DNA from: Chitinophaga sp.
GTDB lineage: Bacteria; Bacteroidota; Bacteroidia; Chitinophagales; Chitinophagaceae
Assembly (NCBI RefSeq): GCF_019236475.1
Contig: NZ_JAFAIX010000012.1
Span: 682,001 to 746,000, forward strand
DNA: 64,000 nucleotides
Direction of reading: 5' to 3'
This document shows, piece after piece, positions 42,020 to 50,800 of this stretch. Under the pieces are notes generated by a model. That model was given only the letters and a program-made list of their open reading frames with translations, did no database searches and was not told the DNA's origin. A program made the position numbers and the translations under genes. Each line of letters opens with the position of its first letter. Within the stretch, counting starts at the first letter, position 1.

Positions 42020-43987
42020 TTAGTTTTTCAATGCATCTTCCAGGTTCGAAATGATGCTAACTGCTTTCTCATAAGTGCCCTGCATGCGGCGATTATCCTG
42101 GCCTGGCGCGTAGAGTGCTACTTCACAGTTATCAATCAGTTCAAAGAGTTCAGATGTATTGCTGCCGTTAATGCTGCGGGCAGCGAGTTTCTCCTGAATC
42201 AGTTGTTTGCTAAGATCGGCAAAAGGAATCTTCAGCTTATGGCTCAGGTAGCCCCAAACAGCACGGGAGGTTTCTTCGTAGAATGCTTTGTCTTTTCCTT
42301 CTTTGAGATAACGGGCCGCCAGCTCCAGGCGTTTGAGCGCCACTTTATTGGCATAACGGTGTTTGAGAAGGGCCGCATTGGTGGTGTTGTAATCTTTGCG
42401 ACGTTTGTAGAAAGCCATTCCTGCAAATGCCAGTACCGGCAGGAGCAGCAGGGCATAGAAAATCGGACTGGTGATAAACCAGGTTTGTTTTTTCACCCAT
42501 GGCAAAATACCAGATTCAATACCCGTCAATTCATTTCTACCTACACTGAAATCTTGTTTTTCGGATTTCACTTTCTTGCCTTGTGAGATAGCAATCGTGA
42601 ATGGTGCAGATTTCACTGTCTTATAGGTATTCGCTACTGGATCGAAGTAAGAGAATTCCACCGGTGGAATCACGTGGTCGCCGGCTTCTGTAGGCATCAG
42701 TACGAATTCGAAGGTACGACTGCCAGACAGCGGATTGCTGTTTTTCTCAATATTGTCGGTTACTTTAGGATCGTATTTTTCGAAGCCGGTAGGTACCTCC
42801 ACTTTAGGCGCGTTCAGCAGGTTTACGTTGCCTTGTCCGCTGATGGTTACTTTCAGGGTAAGCGCATCATCGGTGCTGAGTTTGGTTTTATCTACTACCG
42901 CATCCATAGTGAACTTACCAACTGCTCCGTTAAAGCTTGCTGGGCGGCCTTCAGCAGGCAATGGCTTCACAGTAATTTTTACCGGATTACATTGCGTTTT
43001 GTAAGGCACATCTTCATATTCCACATCCGCGCGATTGAAAATATCGTCGAAGAATGGATCTTTAAAAGCAGGATCATTGAAGAAATCCTCAAAAGGATCT
43101 CTGCCCCCTTTGTTGCGTTTATTCTGCACGATTTTAACCAGCCTTACCTGGTTGTCTACTTCCACTGGCTCCAGTTCCAGGGTTCCGGACTGTAGCGGGA
43201 ACAACAACGTTTTACGGATGGTGAATACCTTAAATGGTACGCCATTGACCGTTTCTTCGGTTGCCTGTGGCGGGTTTGGTAGCTCTATGTCTTTCGCAGA
43301 AAATCCTTTGAAAGCTGGAACTTTTGTAACGCTGGAGTTTGTTGGGAGGCGTGTATAGAGTTTATACGTTGCCGTTAGTTGATCGCCTTCATAGAGGTTG
43401 GTTTTATCTACCTCTACTTTAACGAATATATTCTTGCGTAATTTCTCGTTAATGTTTTCTCCTTTGCGAAGAATGCCGTCAACAGCCTCATCTCCTCCCC
43501 TGGTGCGAGGAGCATAGGGGCCCGTACCTTGCTGTTGCTGTTGTTGCAATTGCTGCATTTGTTGCTGCATCTGCTGCTGGGTCTGACTATTTCCTTTCTT
43601 CACCTCCACCAATACAGGATTGGATTTCACGAGGTTGCCATTTACCCTTGCTTGGGCAGCAGGAATCGTAAAACTACCGGCACGTTTAGGCCGCAGCGCA
43701 AATAGTACGGCGTAGTATTCGGACCGGCGTCCGTTCATGATAGATTGGCCTCTCTGTTCAAAAGGACCTTGCACGATATCAAAGTCTTTCAAATCAGGGA
43801 GTGTAAGACCGGTTATATTCACGCCATTTTCCAGCATGAACTGGATTTGAAATGATTCATCCACAGCAACGGTGTTGCTACTCACAGTTGTAGTAAAACG
43901 GAAATCCTGTGCGAATGCGCAGTTCACCACCCCTACTAAAAGCAGTAAGGAGAAAATACACTTTCTTATACTAAATCTAACCATCAT
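42020..43987 (-). CDS. batD: BatD-like oxygen-tolerance membrane protein
   Basis: The start is the ATG at 43987 (or the adjacent 43984); the TTG at 44011 lies upstream of a TAAATTTG -7-like box at 44006-43999, so transcripts would not include it. 655 residues. A signal peptide (VRFSIRKCIFSLLLLVGVVNCAFAQ) is followed by repeated Ig-like beta domains, one transmembrane helix (about 466-486) and a cytoplasmic tail. A Gln-rich stretch (residues about 137-157) interrupts the first domain. BatD belongs to the Bacteroides aerotolerance cluster, where it works with MoxR and von Willebrand-type proteins; those genes are not adjacent here. Confidence 0.85.
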   Translation of the reverse strand: MMVRFSIRKCIFSLLLLVGVVNCAFAQDFRFTTTVSSNTVAVDESFQIQFMLENGVNITGLTLPDLKDFDIVQGPFEQRGQSIMNGRRSEYYAVLFALRPKRAGSFTIPAAQARVNGNLVKSNPVLVEVKKGNSQTQQQMQQQMQQLQQQQQQGTGPYAPRTRGGDEAVDGILRKGENINEKLRKNIFVKVEVDKTNLYEGDQLTATYKLYTRLPTNSSVTKVPAFKGFSAKDIELPNPPQATEETVNGVPFKVFTIRKTLLFPLQSGTLELEPVEVDNQVRLVKIVQNKRNKGGRDPFEDFFNDPAFKDPFFDDIFNRADVEYEDVPYKTQCNPVKITVKPLPAEGRPASFNGAVGKFTMDAVVDKTKLSTDDALTLKVTISGQGNVNLLNAPKVEVPTGFEKYDPKVTDNIEKNSNPLSGSRTFEFVLMPTEAGDHVIPPVEFSYFDPVANTYKTVKSAPFTIAISQGKKVKSEKQDFSVGRNELTGIESGILPWVKKQTWFITSPIFYALLLLPVLAFAGMAFYKRRKDYNTTNAALLKHRYANKVALKRLELAARYLKEGKDKAFYEETSRAVWGYLSHKLKIPFADLSKQLIQEKLAARSINGSNTSELFELIDNCEVALYAPGQDNRRMQGTYEKAVSIISNLEDALKN

Positions 43988-44074
43988 AATTACGTCAACA
44001 AATTTAACCAAACCCGCCAGGGATGCGGTAGACGCGCCGTTAAAAGTTAGTTAAAAAATTATGAATATATGTTG

Positions 44075-44776
44075 TTAAATATCTCCTAAAACCGGTCGTA
44101 GGAGTATATCTTCGACAACCGTTTGTTTGGCCAGCGAGAAGGCTGTCCATACGATGGAGGCGATATCTTCAGGAGGTATCATTCTGTCTGGAGGTGCATC
44201 AAAGCCATCCCAAGAAGCGGTGAGTGTAGCACCAGGGCTAATACTAGTAACTCTCACGCCATAAGGTTTCATTTCTTCCCGCAAATTACGGCTAAAACCC
44301 AGCAATGCGTGTTTGGTAATGCTGTAAGAGCCGCCATTAGCGTAGGCTTTATGACTGGCAACGGAGCACAGATTAAAAATATGTCCGTTACGTTTAGTGA
44401 TCATATCGGGTAATAATGATCTGGTGAGATGGTAAGCACTATAAACATTCACCGCCATCAACTGTTCGAGGAGGCCGTCTGGCTCTTCATTGAGGGAGCC
44501 GGGAGTAAAGATGCCCGCATTATTGACCAGTATATCAACCGAAGAAAAAGTGGATTTTATCTTTTCCGCAAAAGCCAATACTTGGCTTTTATCTCCCATA
44601 TCTACCTGTTCAGCGAGTACCGTAACAGCGGCATTTTGTGCCTGTATACTCGCTTTGGCAGCCTGTAATGCGGCTTCCTGACGAGCGCATATGGCCACAT
44701 TAAATCCTTCGCGGGCCAGCCTTTCCGCTATAGCCTTTCCAATGCCTTTACTGGCGCCGGTGATTACTGCATTCAT
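44075..44776 (-). CDS. Short-chain dehydrogenase/reductase
   Basis: 233 residues. The NAD(P) motif is TGASKGIGKAIAERL (about 6-20), followed by NNAGIF and the catalytic Ser-Tyr-x-x-x-Lys (CSVASHKAYANGGSYSITKHALLGF). The arginine in NVAICARQEA suggests NADP preference. It is a stand-alone oxidoreductase with unknown substrate, similar in outline to 3-ketoacyl-ACP reductases but without nearby fatty-acid genes. Confidence 0.87.
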   Translation of the reverse strand: MNAVITGASKGIGKAIAERLAREGFNVAICARQEAALQAAKASIQAQNAAVTVLAEQVDMGDKSQVLAFAEKIKSTFSSVDILVNNAGIFTPGSLNEEPDGLLEQLMAVNVYSAYHLTRSLLPDMITKRNGHIFNLCSVASHKAYANGGSYSITKHALLGFSRNLREEMKPYGVRVTSISPGATLTASWDGFDAPPDRMIPPEDIASIVWTAFSLAKQTVVEDILLRPVLGDI

Positions 44777-44838
44777 GATTAAGTCCTATGTTAAGCTGTT
44801 AAAATAGTGAAAATTGTATTTCGTAACTTTGCGCGATC

Positions 44839-45534
44839 ATGAAATATAAACATCTTTTCTTTGACCTGGACCATACACTCTGGGACTTTGAAACAAACGA
44901 ACAGGAGACACTGCTGGAACTTTATGAGCAGCATGATTTGAAACGTAGAGGGGTGCCAACATTTCAGGAATTTTCCGACTCCTACGTAGGACACAACGAA
45001 AGACTGTGGGATAGATTCAGAAAGGGGTTCATTACACGCAACGATCTTCGCTACAAAAGATTTCGTCTCACTTTATTGGACTTCAAAATTGGCGATGAAC
45101 AGTTGAATCTGGCTTTATCTGACCAATTCCTCGAGATTCTACCAGGGAAGAAGAGATTATTCCCGCATACGATAGAAACGCTGGATTATCTGGCGGCTAA
45201 AAACTATCCTATGCATATGATTACCAATGGATTCGAAGCTACACAGCTACTTAAAATGCAGAATTCAGGAATAGATAAATATTTTACACATATTATCACT
45301 TCTGAGATGGCGGGTAGTCTGAAGCCTTACCGGGAAATCTTTGATTTTGCTATGGCAAAGGCGGGTACATCCGCGGCAGAGAGTATCATGGTGGGAGACG
45401 CGATGGAATTGGATATCAAGGGGGCTCATGCAGTGGGGATGGATCAGATTTATTTTAATCCAGCCAAACCGCCGGTGGACTTTACCCCTACCTACACGAT
45501 TAATAATCTCGCTGAGATACAAAATATCTTGTAA
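44839..45534 (+). CDS. HAD-superfamily hydrolase, YjjG-like 5'-nucleotidase
   Basis: 231 residues. HAD motif I FDLDHTLWDFE (about 9-19), motif II ITNGFEA, the Lys of GSLKPYREIF and motif IV GDAMELDIKGAHAVGMDQIYFN. The four-helix cap and the DHTLWDFE form point to the YjjG group, which removes phosphate from nucleoside 5'-monophosphates, including modified ones. A TAACTTTG -7-like box at 44824-44831 lies 8 bases before the ATG, so the leader would be very short. A strong terminator follows. Confidence 0.88.
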   Translation: MKYKHLFFDLDHTLWDFETNEQETLLELYEQHDLKRRGVPTFQEFSDSYVGHNERLWDRFRKGFITRNDLRYKRFRLTLLDFKIGDEQLNLALSDQFLEILPGKKRLFPHTIETLDYLAAKNYPMHMITNGFEATQLLKMQNSGIDKYFTHIITSEMAGSLKPYREIFDFAMAKAGTSAAESIMVGDAMELDIKGAHAVGMDQIYFNPAKPPVDFTPTYTINNLAEIQNIL

Positions 45535-45589
45535 AAAAAAATCTCATACTTGTAGCCCTGCCCAGCGGCCAGGGGCGACGAAAAATAAG

Positions 45590-45620
45590 AAAGGGAAATG
45601 ACGCGACGTCATTTCCCTTT
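45590..45620. terminator. Bidirectional terminator between convergent genes
   Basis: AAAGGGAAATGACG pairs perfectly with CGTCATTTCCCTTT around a CGA loop, followed by CTTTATTTTTT. It serves the HAD gene (+) and, on the minus strand, the small Cys-repeat gene. Confidence 0.88.
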
Positions 45621-45645
45621 CTTTATTTTTTGAGACAGCTTGTTC

Positions 45646-45912
45646 TTATGATTTAGCTGTAGCTTTTTTCGCGGTTCTCAGCGTAGCTGTTTTGGAAGGC
45701 TGTTTGCAGCAGCTTTTTGCTTTATTTCCTTCATGGCAAGAAGCGGCGTCTTTGCAGTTAGCCATGTCTTTACAATCAGCTTTGTCTTTGCATTCAGCTT
45801 TCTGTTCAGTTTTAGCGGCTGGTTTTGCGGCAGCGGCTTTGGTTTTGTCTTGTGCGAAAGCGGTTCCGGCAATGAATAATGCTGCTACAGCGAATGTGAA
45901 TAATTTCTTCAT
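45646..45912 (-). CDS. Small secreted Lys/Ala-rich protein with CKD cysteine repeats
   Basis: 88 residues. Signal peptide MKKLFTFAVAALFIAGTAFA, cleaved before QDK. The mature chain is Lys/Ala-rich and contains cysteines at 41, 47, 53 and 59 spaced exactly six apart, as repeats of CKDKAD, CKDMAN, CKDAAS and CHEGNK, then a CC pair at 68-69. Such regular thiols suggest metal binding or a disulfide ladder. I know no described family with this layout. It is isolated between a terminator and psd. Confidence 0.7.
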   Translation of the reverse strand: MKKLFTFAVAALFIAGTAFAQDKTKAAAAKPAAKTEQKAECKDKADCKDMANCKDAASCHEGNKAKSCCKQPSKTATLRTAKKATAKS

Positions 45913-45944
45913 AGCGAGGTAAATTCTTGAGTTAAGAAAGGGAT

Positions 45945-46595
45945 TTAGATTTTTGCTATTACAGTTTGAGCACCTTTGACTACCTGTTCCAGTTGAACGG
46001 TAACCTCGGTTCCTAAAGGTAAGTAAAGATCTACACGGGAGCCAAATTTAATAAAGCCCATTTCCTCATTTTGAGATACTTGCATACCTGGTTTCAGGTA
46101 ATTCACAATACGACGTGCCAATGCGCCTGCAATCTGGCGAACGAGGATATCTGTTTTGCCGTTTCCGATCACCACACTATGTCTTTCATTCTCAGTAGAA
46201 GATTTAGGGTGCCATGCTACCAGGTATTTACCAGCATGATATTGGGAGAGCTTTACTTCCCCGCTGATAGGGTTTCTGTTAACATGCACGTTTGCAGGAC
46301 TCATAAAGATAGATACCTGTAAACGTTTATCTTTAAAGTATTCAGGCTCATATACTTCTTCAATCACTACCACTTTACCATCGCAAGGGGAAATCACAAG
46401 ATTTCCACCTTCGGTGTTTTTCCTTGCAGGAACACGGAAGAAAGAAACGATGAACAGGAAAAACACTACTGAGATGGCCAGGAGGCTCCAAGTGAGCGCT
46501 GGAGAGTCAAACCAGTAGGAAACTGCCCCGTTTATAACCAGCAGTACCAAGAATACAAGGGAAATGGTCGCAAATCCTTCACGATGGATCTTCAT
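45945..46595 (-). CDS. psd: Phosphatidylserine decarboxylase proenzyme, short form
   Basis: 216 residues. Two N-terminal transmembrane helices (about 7-50), then the catalytic domain. FMSPANVHVNRNPISGEV and YLVAWHPKSSTENERH are typical of the short, archaeal-type Psd. Autocleavage gives the pyruvoyl group at the Gly-Ser of FIKFGSRVDLYLP (Gly-Ser near 188-189). It makes phosphatidylethanolamine from phosphatidylserine. The gene follows cdsA in the same direction, with a TAACTTTG -7-like box between them at 46648-46641, so it may have its own promoter. Confidence 0.93.
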   Translation of the reverse strand: MKIHREGFATISLVFLVLLVINGAVSYWFDSPALTWSLLAISVVFFLFIVSFFRVPARKNTEGGNLVISPCDGKVVVIEEVYEPEYFKDKRLQVSIFMSPANVHVNRNPISGEVKLSQYHAGKYLVAWHPKSSTENERHSVVIGNGKTDILVRQIAGALARRIVNYLKPGMQVSQNEEMGFIKFGSRVDLYLPLGTEVTVQLEQVVKGAQTVIAKI

Positions 46596-46683
46596 TGTCT
46601 TTTTTTATTTGTTTGTCTGTTTATTTGATTAATCGCAATGCAAAGTTAGTTCAATTCAAAAATTTCAGCATACGAAATTATGA

Positions 46684-47565
46684 TTACAGCATAAATGTCT
46701 GGACATAAATCCAGGCAAAAGGTGCTGCCAGCAGCATAGAGTCGAATCTGTCCAGGAAGCCGCCATGACCGGGCATAATAGTACCGGAATCTTTAACGCC
46801 CGCCATGCGCTTAAGTTTGGACTCGATGAGATCGCCAACGGTGCCGAATATGGCCGCGATACCTGCTAAAGCCAGCCAGTGCTGCAGCGATAAATACCCA
46901 GCGCCCCAGAAATGGCCATAAATGCCGGCGGTGGCTACCGCGAGGATCATACCGCCGAGGGTGCCTTCAATTGTTTTTTTAGGGGAGATAGCTGGCGCGA
47001 AGGGCGTCCGGCCAATCAGAGAGCCTACGATGTAGGCCATCGTATCATTGATCCAGATGAAAATGATCAACAATAGTGGAATCAGCCATCCAGGGGCAGT
47101 GCCCACTTGATCTGGCGTATAATGGATGTTTTCCGCCTTCAGACGGATGTTTACGAGGAGACTGAAAGGAATGGTCACATATAACAGGCCCAATGCGGAA
47201 TAGCCGATGTTTTTCAACGAGAAGTCCTTACTAAAAAGAATTTCTCCCAGGGGAAGCACCATCAAAAAGATGATCGCTGCCCACCAGCCGATAAATCCGG
47301 ATGAAATACCGGCAAACATAAATGTGTTCCCGGTAAAGGCCAACATGATAGCACAACTAGCTACAGTGGTGCCAGTACGGTGTACATTGGTTATATTACC
47401 ATAGTCAGGATCGATCTGACGGATTAGCTTAAAATATTCCTGCAGGGCGAAGAAATTCACCAGGAAAAACAACAGGAAGAATGTAAATGGACTCCACAGG
47501 ATACCTCCCAGCATAACTGCCACAAATACCAAAGCTGACGCAGTGCGGGTAAAAAATGTCTTCAT
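46684..47565 (-). CDS. cdsA: Phosphatidate cytidylyltransferase
   Basis: 293 residues with about eight transmembrane helices. The CdsA signature near the C-terminus is SKLKRMAGVKDSGTIMPGHGGFLDRFDS (residues about 251-278), preceded by PKKTIEGTLGG. It makes CDP-diacylglycerol from phosphatidic acid and CTP, the precursor of phosphatidylserine and hence of the product of psd, the next gene. A TATTTTTG -7-like box lies at 47616-47609. Confidence 0.94.
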   Translation of the reverse strand: MKTFFTRTASALVFVAVMLGGILWSPFTFFLLFFLVNFFALQEYFKLIRQIDPDYGNITNVHRTGTTVASCAIMLAFTGNTFMFAGISSGFIGWWAAIIFLMVLPLGEILFSKDFSLKNIGYSALGLLYVTIPFSLLVNIRLKAENIHYTPDQVGTAPGWLIPLLLIIFIWINDTMAYIVGSLIGRTPFAPAISPKKTIEGTLGGMILAVATAGIYGHFWGAGYLSLQHWLALAGIAAIFGTVGDLIESKLKRMAGVKDSGTIMPGHGGFLDRFDSMLLAAPFAWIYVQTFML

Positions 47566-47640
47566 TTTTAAAAATTGCAGTTAGATAAATTTATGCCGCA
47601 AAAGTCTGCAAAAATAGGTGCAAATGCCAATCGGGATGCC

Positions 47641-47913
47641 TTATTCATGATCTTCTTCGTCATTTTCTTCTTCGTCCAGTTCATATGGATCGCCTAGGGG
47701 CTGGTTATTGTGTTGTGTAACCAGGTTTTGGGCGGTATCGGCTTGGGCCTCAGGAACATACAGCTCTACCTGACCAGGTATGGTGAAGGTATAGGAAGAT
47801 GATTGCCTGTTGAGGATGACTGCATCTATCCCATTCTCCTGTAACATACCCTTAACAATTTCTGTTTCGTAAGGACGATCGCTCGAAAAAACTTTAACCC
47901 AGCCTTTTTCCAT
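47641..47913 (-). CDS. DUF2007 domain protein (putative signal-transducing)
   Basis: 90 residues. WVKVFSSDRPYETEIVKGMLQENGIDAVILNRQ and GQVELYVPEAQADTAQNLV are the two halves of the DUF2007 fold, a small ferredoxin-like domain resembling PII proteins. The C-terminal tail is acidic (DEEENDEEDHE). No transmembrane segment. It lies 43 bp downstream of the CPBP protease gene. Function unknown. Confidence 0.8.
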   Translation of the reverse strand: MEKGWVKVFSSDRPYETEIVKGMLQENGIDAVILNRQSSSYTFTIPGQVELYVPEAQADTAQNLVTQHNNQPLGDPYELDEEENDEEDHE

Positions 47914-47956
47914 ATAACAAGATTTTAGATCCTTAAGGTACTATTTTTTCTATTGC

Positions 47957-48880
47957 TTAATCGTCTTCCTCCTCCTCTGAAACCGGCGGATCTACCTGTA
48001 TTGGCTCTGGAGAGCGTTTTATCAGCGCCCAGAACAATCCAACGGTAACGACTAAACTAAAAGCGGCGTAGTACCAAGGAAGGAAATCATCTTTAGAAGG
48101 ATCAGTATGCGTCATGCCGTGCTGGAACAGGTAGAAGCTGATTACCAGCATTCCGTTATTGATGGTGTGTGCAAGTATGGTGAGCCAGAGATTACCAGTA
48201 ATCAGGTAGATAGCTCCCAGGATGAATCCCAGCGCGATTCTTGGTGCAAATCCCATGATTTCAAAATGCACCGCACTGAAGATGATAGCTGTGAAGATGA
48301 CACTCATCCAGCGCATACGGGTCATATTGATGAGAATGCGTTGCAGTACGCCTCGGAAAAAGACTTCTTCCGTTATAGCAGGAACGATCGCCATTAATAG
48401 CAGGTTTGCACAAAGGTCCAACATGGTAGGCATACGGAGTAACGCTTTTGTAAGCATTTCCGCTTTGGCCTGCATTTCACGGGCAGATGCCGGAACGTTC
48501 CATGATTGGTTCCATTCTGCGAGGGCTCCTACAAAAGGCAGTGCACACATAAAGAGAACGATCGTCAGGATCACCTGCATCCAAGAGGGCTTAGTAGCAA
48601 GGCCCATATATTGGGTGGGATAAGGCTGCCACAGATGGGCGAAAACCGCTGCTGGTACGAGGAATGTAACTACGGAATAAGAGAACTGTATGATGCGTTG
48701 TGGCCAGATCAGGGCGGGATTGGTAAGAATCCCTTCCTGGATGCCAATAAACGTATAGCCGGTAAGTTTAGGGATTAAAACGCCCATCAATAAAAGGTAT
48801 ACGGCCAGAAAGCCTACGTAGAAACCAATAATGGTTATGAACTGTAGGATGGGTGGATGCTGCTTCAGGTAGCCCCTCAT
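47957..48880 (-). CDS. CPBP-family intramembrane glutamic endopeptidase
   Basis: 307 residues with about eight transmembrane helices. Motif 1 is ITEEVFFRGVLQRI (EExxxR) near residues 165-178; motif 2 is AIIFSAVHFEIMGFAPRIALGFILGAIYL, with the FxxxH His; motif 3 is LAHTINNG (HxxxN). These are the active-site elements of the CAAX-protease/bacteriocin-processing family. The C-terminal tail is acidic. Substrate unknown. Confidence 0.88.
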   Translation of the reverse strand: MRGYLKQHPPILQFITIIGFYVGFLAVYLLLMGVLIPKLTGYTFIGIQEGILTNPALIWPQRIIQFSYSVVTFLVPAAVFAHLWQPYPTQYMGLATKPSWMQVILTIVLFMCALPFVGALAEWNQSWNVPASAREMQAKAEMLTKALLRMPTMLDLCANLLLMAIVPAITEEVFFRGVLQRILINMTRMRWMSVIFTAIIFSAVHFEIMGFAPRIALGFILGAIYLITGNLWLTILAHTINNGMLVISFYLFQHGMTHTDPSKDDFLPWYYAAFSLVVTVGLFWALIKRSPEPIQVDPPVSEEEEDD

Positions 48881-49028
48881 AACTAAATACTGTATTAAAA
48901 TGCGTAAATTTACTGCGTGAAATTAAGCATTGCAGCAACAGTAAAACAAACAACTATGCTGCATTTATCAAAAATATATAAGTTAATATAATAATAACTA
49001 GTGCCAAAATGGCCGTGGTCCTAAATTT

Positions 49029-50096
49029 ATGGTGAAGATCGGAAATATAGAACTGGGAGAATTTCCCCTTTTGCTGGCGCCCATGGAAGATGTGAGCGAT
49101 CCGCCATTTCGTGCAGTCTGCAAGGATAGCGGGGCTGACCTGATGTACACGGAGTTTATTTCTTCTGAGGGATTAATTCGTGATGCTATCAAGAGCCGTC
49201 AAAAGCTGGATATATTCGACTATGAGCGTCCTATAGGGATTCAGATATTTGGGGGAGACGAGGAACCACTGGCGATGGCAGCTCAAATTGTGGAGGCTAC
49301 CAATCCCGATTTGCTGGATATCAACTTTGGCTGCCCAGTGAAAAAGGTGGCATGTAAAGGTGCTGGCGCAGGGATTTTGAAAGACATTCCTAAGATGGTT
49401 AAACTGACAGCCGCGGTAGTAAAAGCTACCAAACTGCCGGTTACTATTAAAACACGTTTGGGCTGGGATGATAATACGAAGAATATTGAAGAGGTAGCGG
49501 AACGCCTGCAAGATGTAGGGATCAAAGCCCTCACCATCCACGGACGTACCCGCACACAGATGTATAAAGGCAGCGCCGACTGGACACTCATCGGGAAAGT
49601 GAAGAATAACCCACGAATTAATATTCCTATCTTTGGTAACGGTGACATATGTACGCCGGAGCAAGCTATTGCAGCCCGCGCTAAATACGGTGTTGACGGT
49701 ATCATGATAGGCCGTGCTGCTATCGGTTATCCTTGGATTTTCCGTGAGATAAAGCATTTTATGCAAACCGGCGAACATTTAGCTCTGCCAACTGTTTTGG
49801 AAAGAGTGCAGGTGTGCCGTAAGCATCTACACCAATCTGTAGCCTGGAAAGGTGATATAGTTGGTATCCTCGAAATGCGCCGCCATTACGCTAATTACCT
49901 CAAAGGGTTACCGCATGTCAAAGAATTCAGACAACAATTAGTAACTTTAAAGACATTAGCGGAAATAGAAGAAGTACTAGACGCGATCGTGATTCAATAT
50001 AAAGATCATATTTTCGAAAGGACAGCTCCCCAATTGGCCGAAAACAACTATCTGCCGGCCACAGATGATATGGCCGGATGCAACGTTTACGGATAA
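49029..50096 (+). CDS. dusB: tRNA-dihydrouridine synthase, DusB type
   Basis: 355 residues. FMN-binding TIM barrel with LLLAPMEDVSDPPFRAVCKD at the start, the catalytic Cys in DINFGCPVKKVACKGAGAGILK, KTRLGWDDNT, IHGRTRTQMYKGSADW, GNGDICTPEQA and GVDGIMIGRAAIGYPWIF. These are DusB hallmarks. It reduces specific uridines in the D-loop of tRNA. The gene is followed 43 bp later by the NUMOD4-HNH protein gene. Confidence 0.93.
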   Translation: MVKIGNIELGEFPLLLAPMEDVSDPPFRAVCKDSGADLMYTEFISSEGLIRDAIKSRQKLDIFDYERPIGIQIFGGDEEPLAMAAQIVEATNPDLLDINFGCPVKKVACKGAGAGILKDIPKMVKLTAAVVKATKLPVTIKTRLGWDDNTKNIEEVAERLQDVGIKALTIHGRTRTQMYKGSADWTLIGKVKNNPRINIPIFGNGDICTPEQAIAARAKYGVDGIMIGRAAIGYPWIFREIKHFMQTGEHLALPTVLERVQVCRKHLHQSVAWKGDIVGILEMRRHYANYLKGLPHVKEFRQQLVTLKTLAEIEEVLDAIVIQYKDHIFERTAPQLAENNYLPATDDMAGCNVYG

Positions 50097-50138
50097 ACGA
50101 TAACCCCGGAAATACAATAAATAAAAAATTACTTTCAC

Positions 50139-50708
50139 ATGACCACAATTAAAAATCTGAGAAACGAAGTCTGGAAAGACTTACAGATTAAAAACAAATC
50201 TGCCCTGCGTAAAAAATACGCTGTTTCAAACATGGGGAGAGTGATCAGCTATCATGAAAGTACGGAAGATGGTAAGCTCCTCACGGGATCTACCGTGGAA
50301 GGCTATACGGTTTTAAACGTTAAACCTGCCGACAGCTACCAGTCACTCTACCTGCACAGAGAGGTCGCAAAACTCTTTGTGAAAAGACCTGGCCGGGCAC
50401 ACAGGTATGTGATCCACCTCGATTATGACAAGAAAAATAACAAAGCCAATAACCTGAGATGGGCCACCAAAGAAGAAATGGAACACCATCAACAGAACAG
50501 TCCGGCTAAAAAAGCATATAAAGAAAAACAACGTAATAGGCTGAAAGGCCTCAAGCTCAATGTGAGCAAAGTGAAGAATATCAAACGCCTGCTGAATAAA
50601 CCTGGTAAAAAAACCATGAAACAGATAGCTGAACAGTTTGATATCAGTGAAATGCAGTTATATCGTATTAAAAGCGGCGAAAACTGGTCGCATGTAACAC
50701 TGGATTAA
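50139..50708 (+). CDS. Free-standing NUMOD4-HNH-HTH protein (homing-endonuclease-like)
   Basis: 189 residues in three parts. Residues 9-70 resemble NUMOD4 (EVWKDLQIKNKS, KYAVSNMGRVISYHES, GYTVLNV). Residues 68-112 resemble the HNH endonuclease core: YLHREVAKLFV, then YVIHLDYDKKNNKANNLRW, but the residue before the second His, usually Asn (VNH), is Ile. Residues 136-189 form a helix-turn-helix such as homing enzymes use for DNA contact (MKQIAEQFDISEMQLYRIKSGENW). There is no intron, intein or phage gene nearby and it has its own terminator. A domesticated DNA-binding or regulatory role is possible. Confidence 0.72.
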   Translation: MTTIKNLRNEVWKDLQIKNKSALRKKYAVSNMGRVISYHESTEDGKLLTGSTVEGYTVLNVKPADSYQSLYLHREVAKLFVKRPGRAHRYVIHLDYDKKNNKANNLRWATKEEMEHHQQNSPAKKAYKEKQRNRLKGLKLNVSKVKNIKRLLNKPGKKTMKQIAEQFDISEMQLYRIKSGENWSHVTLD

Positions 50709-50751
50709 TGCCTGGTTTGCCAGGAATGATCTATATATGATGTTGTCTGAC

Positions 50752-50779
50752 AAAGGCCGTACATTCGTGTATGGCCTTT
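50752..50779. terminator. Hairpin terminator after the NUMOD4-HNH gene
   Basis: AAAGGCCGTACA pairs with TGTATGGCCTTT (one G-T pair) around TTCG. The stem carries the A and T runs, so it can act in both directions, also for the convergent helicase gene. Confidence 0.78.
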
Positions 50780-50800
50780 GTTGCGTTTACTGGCTGTTCC

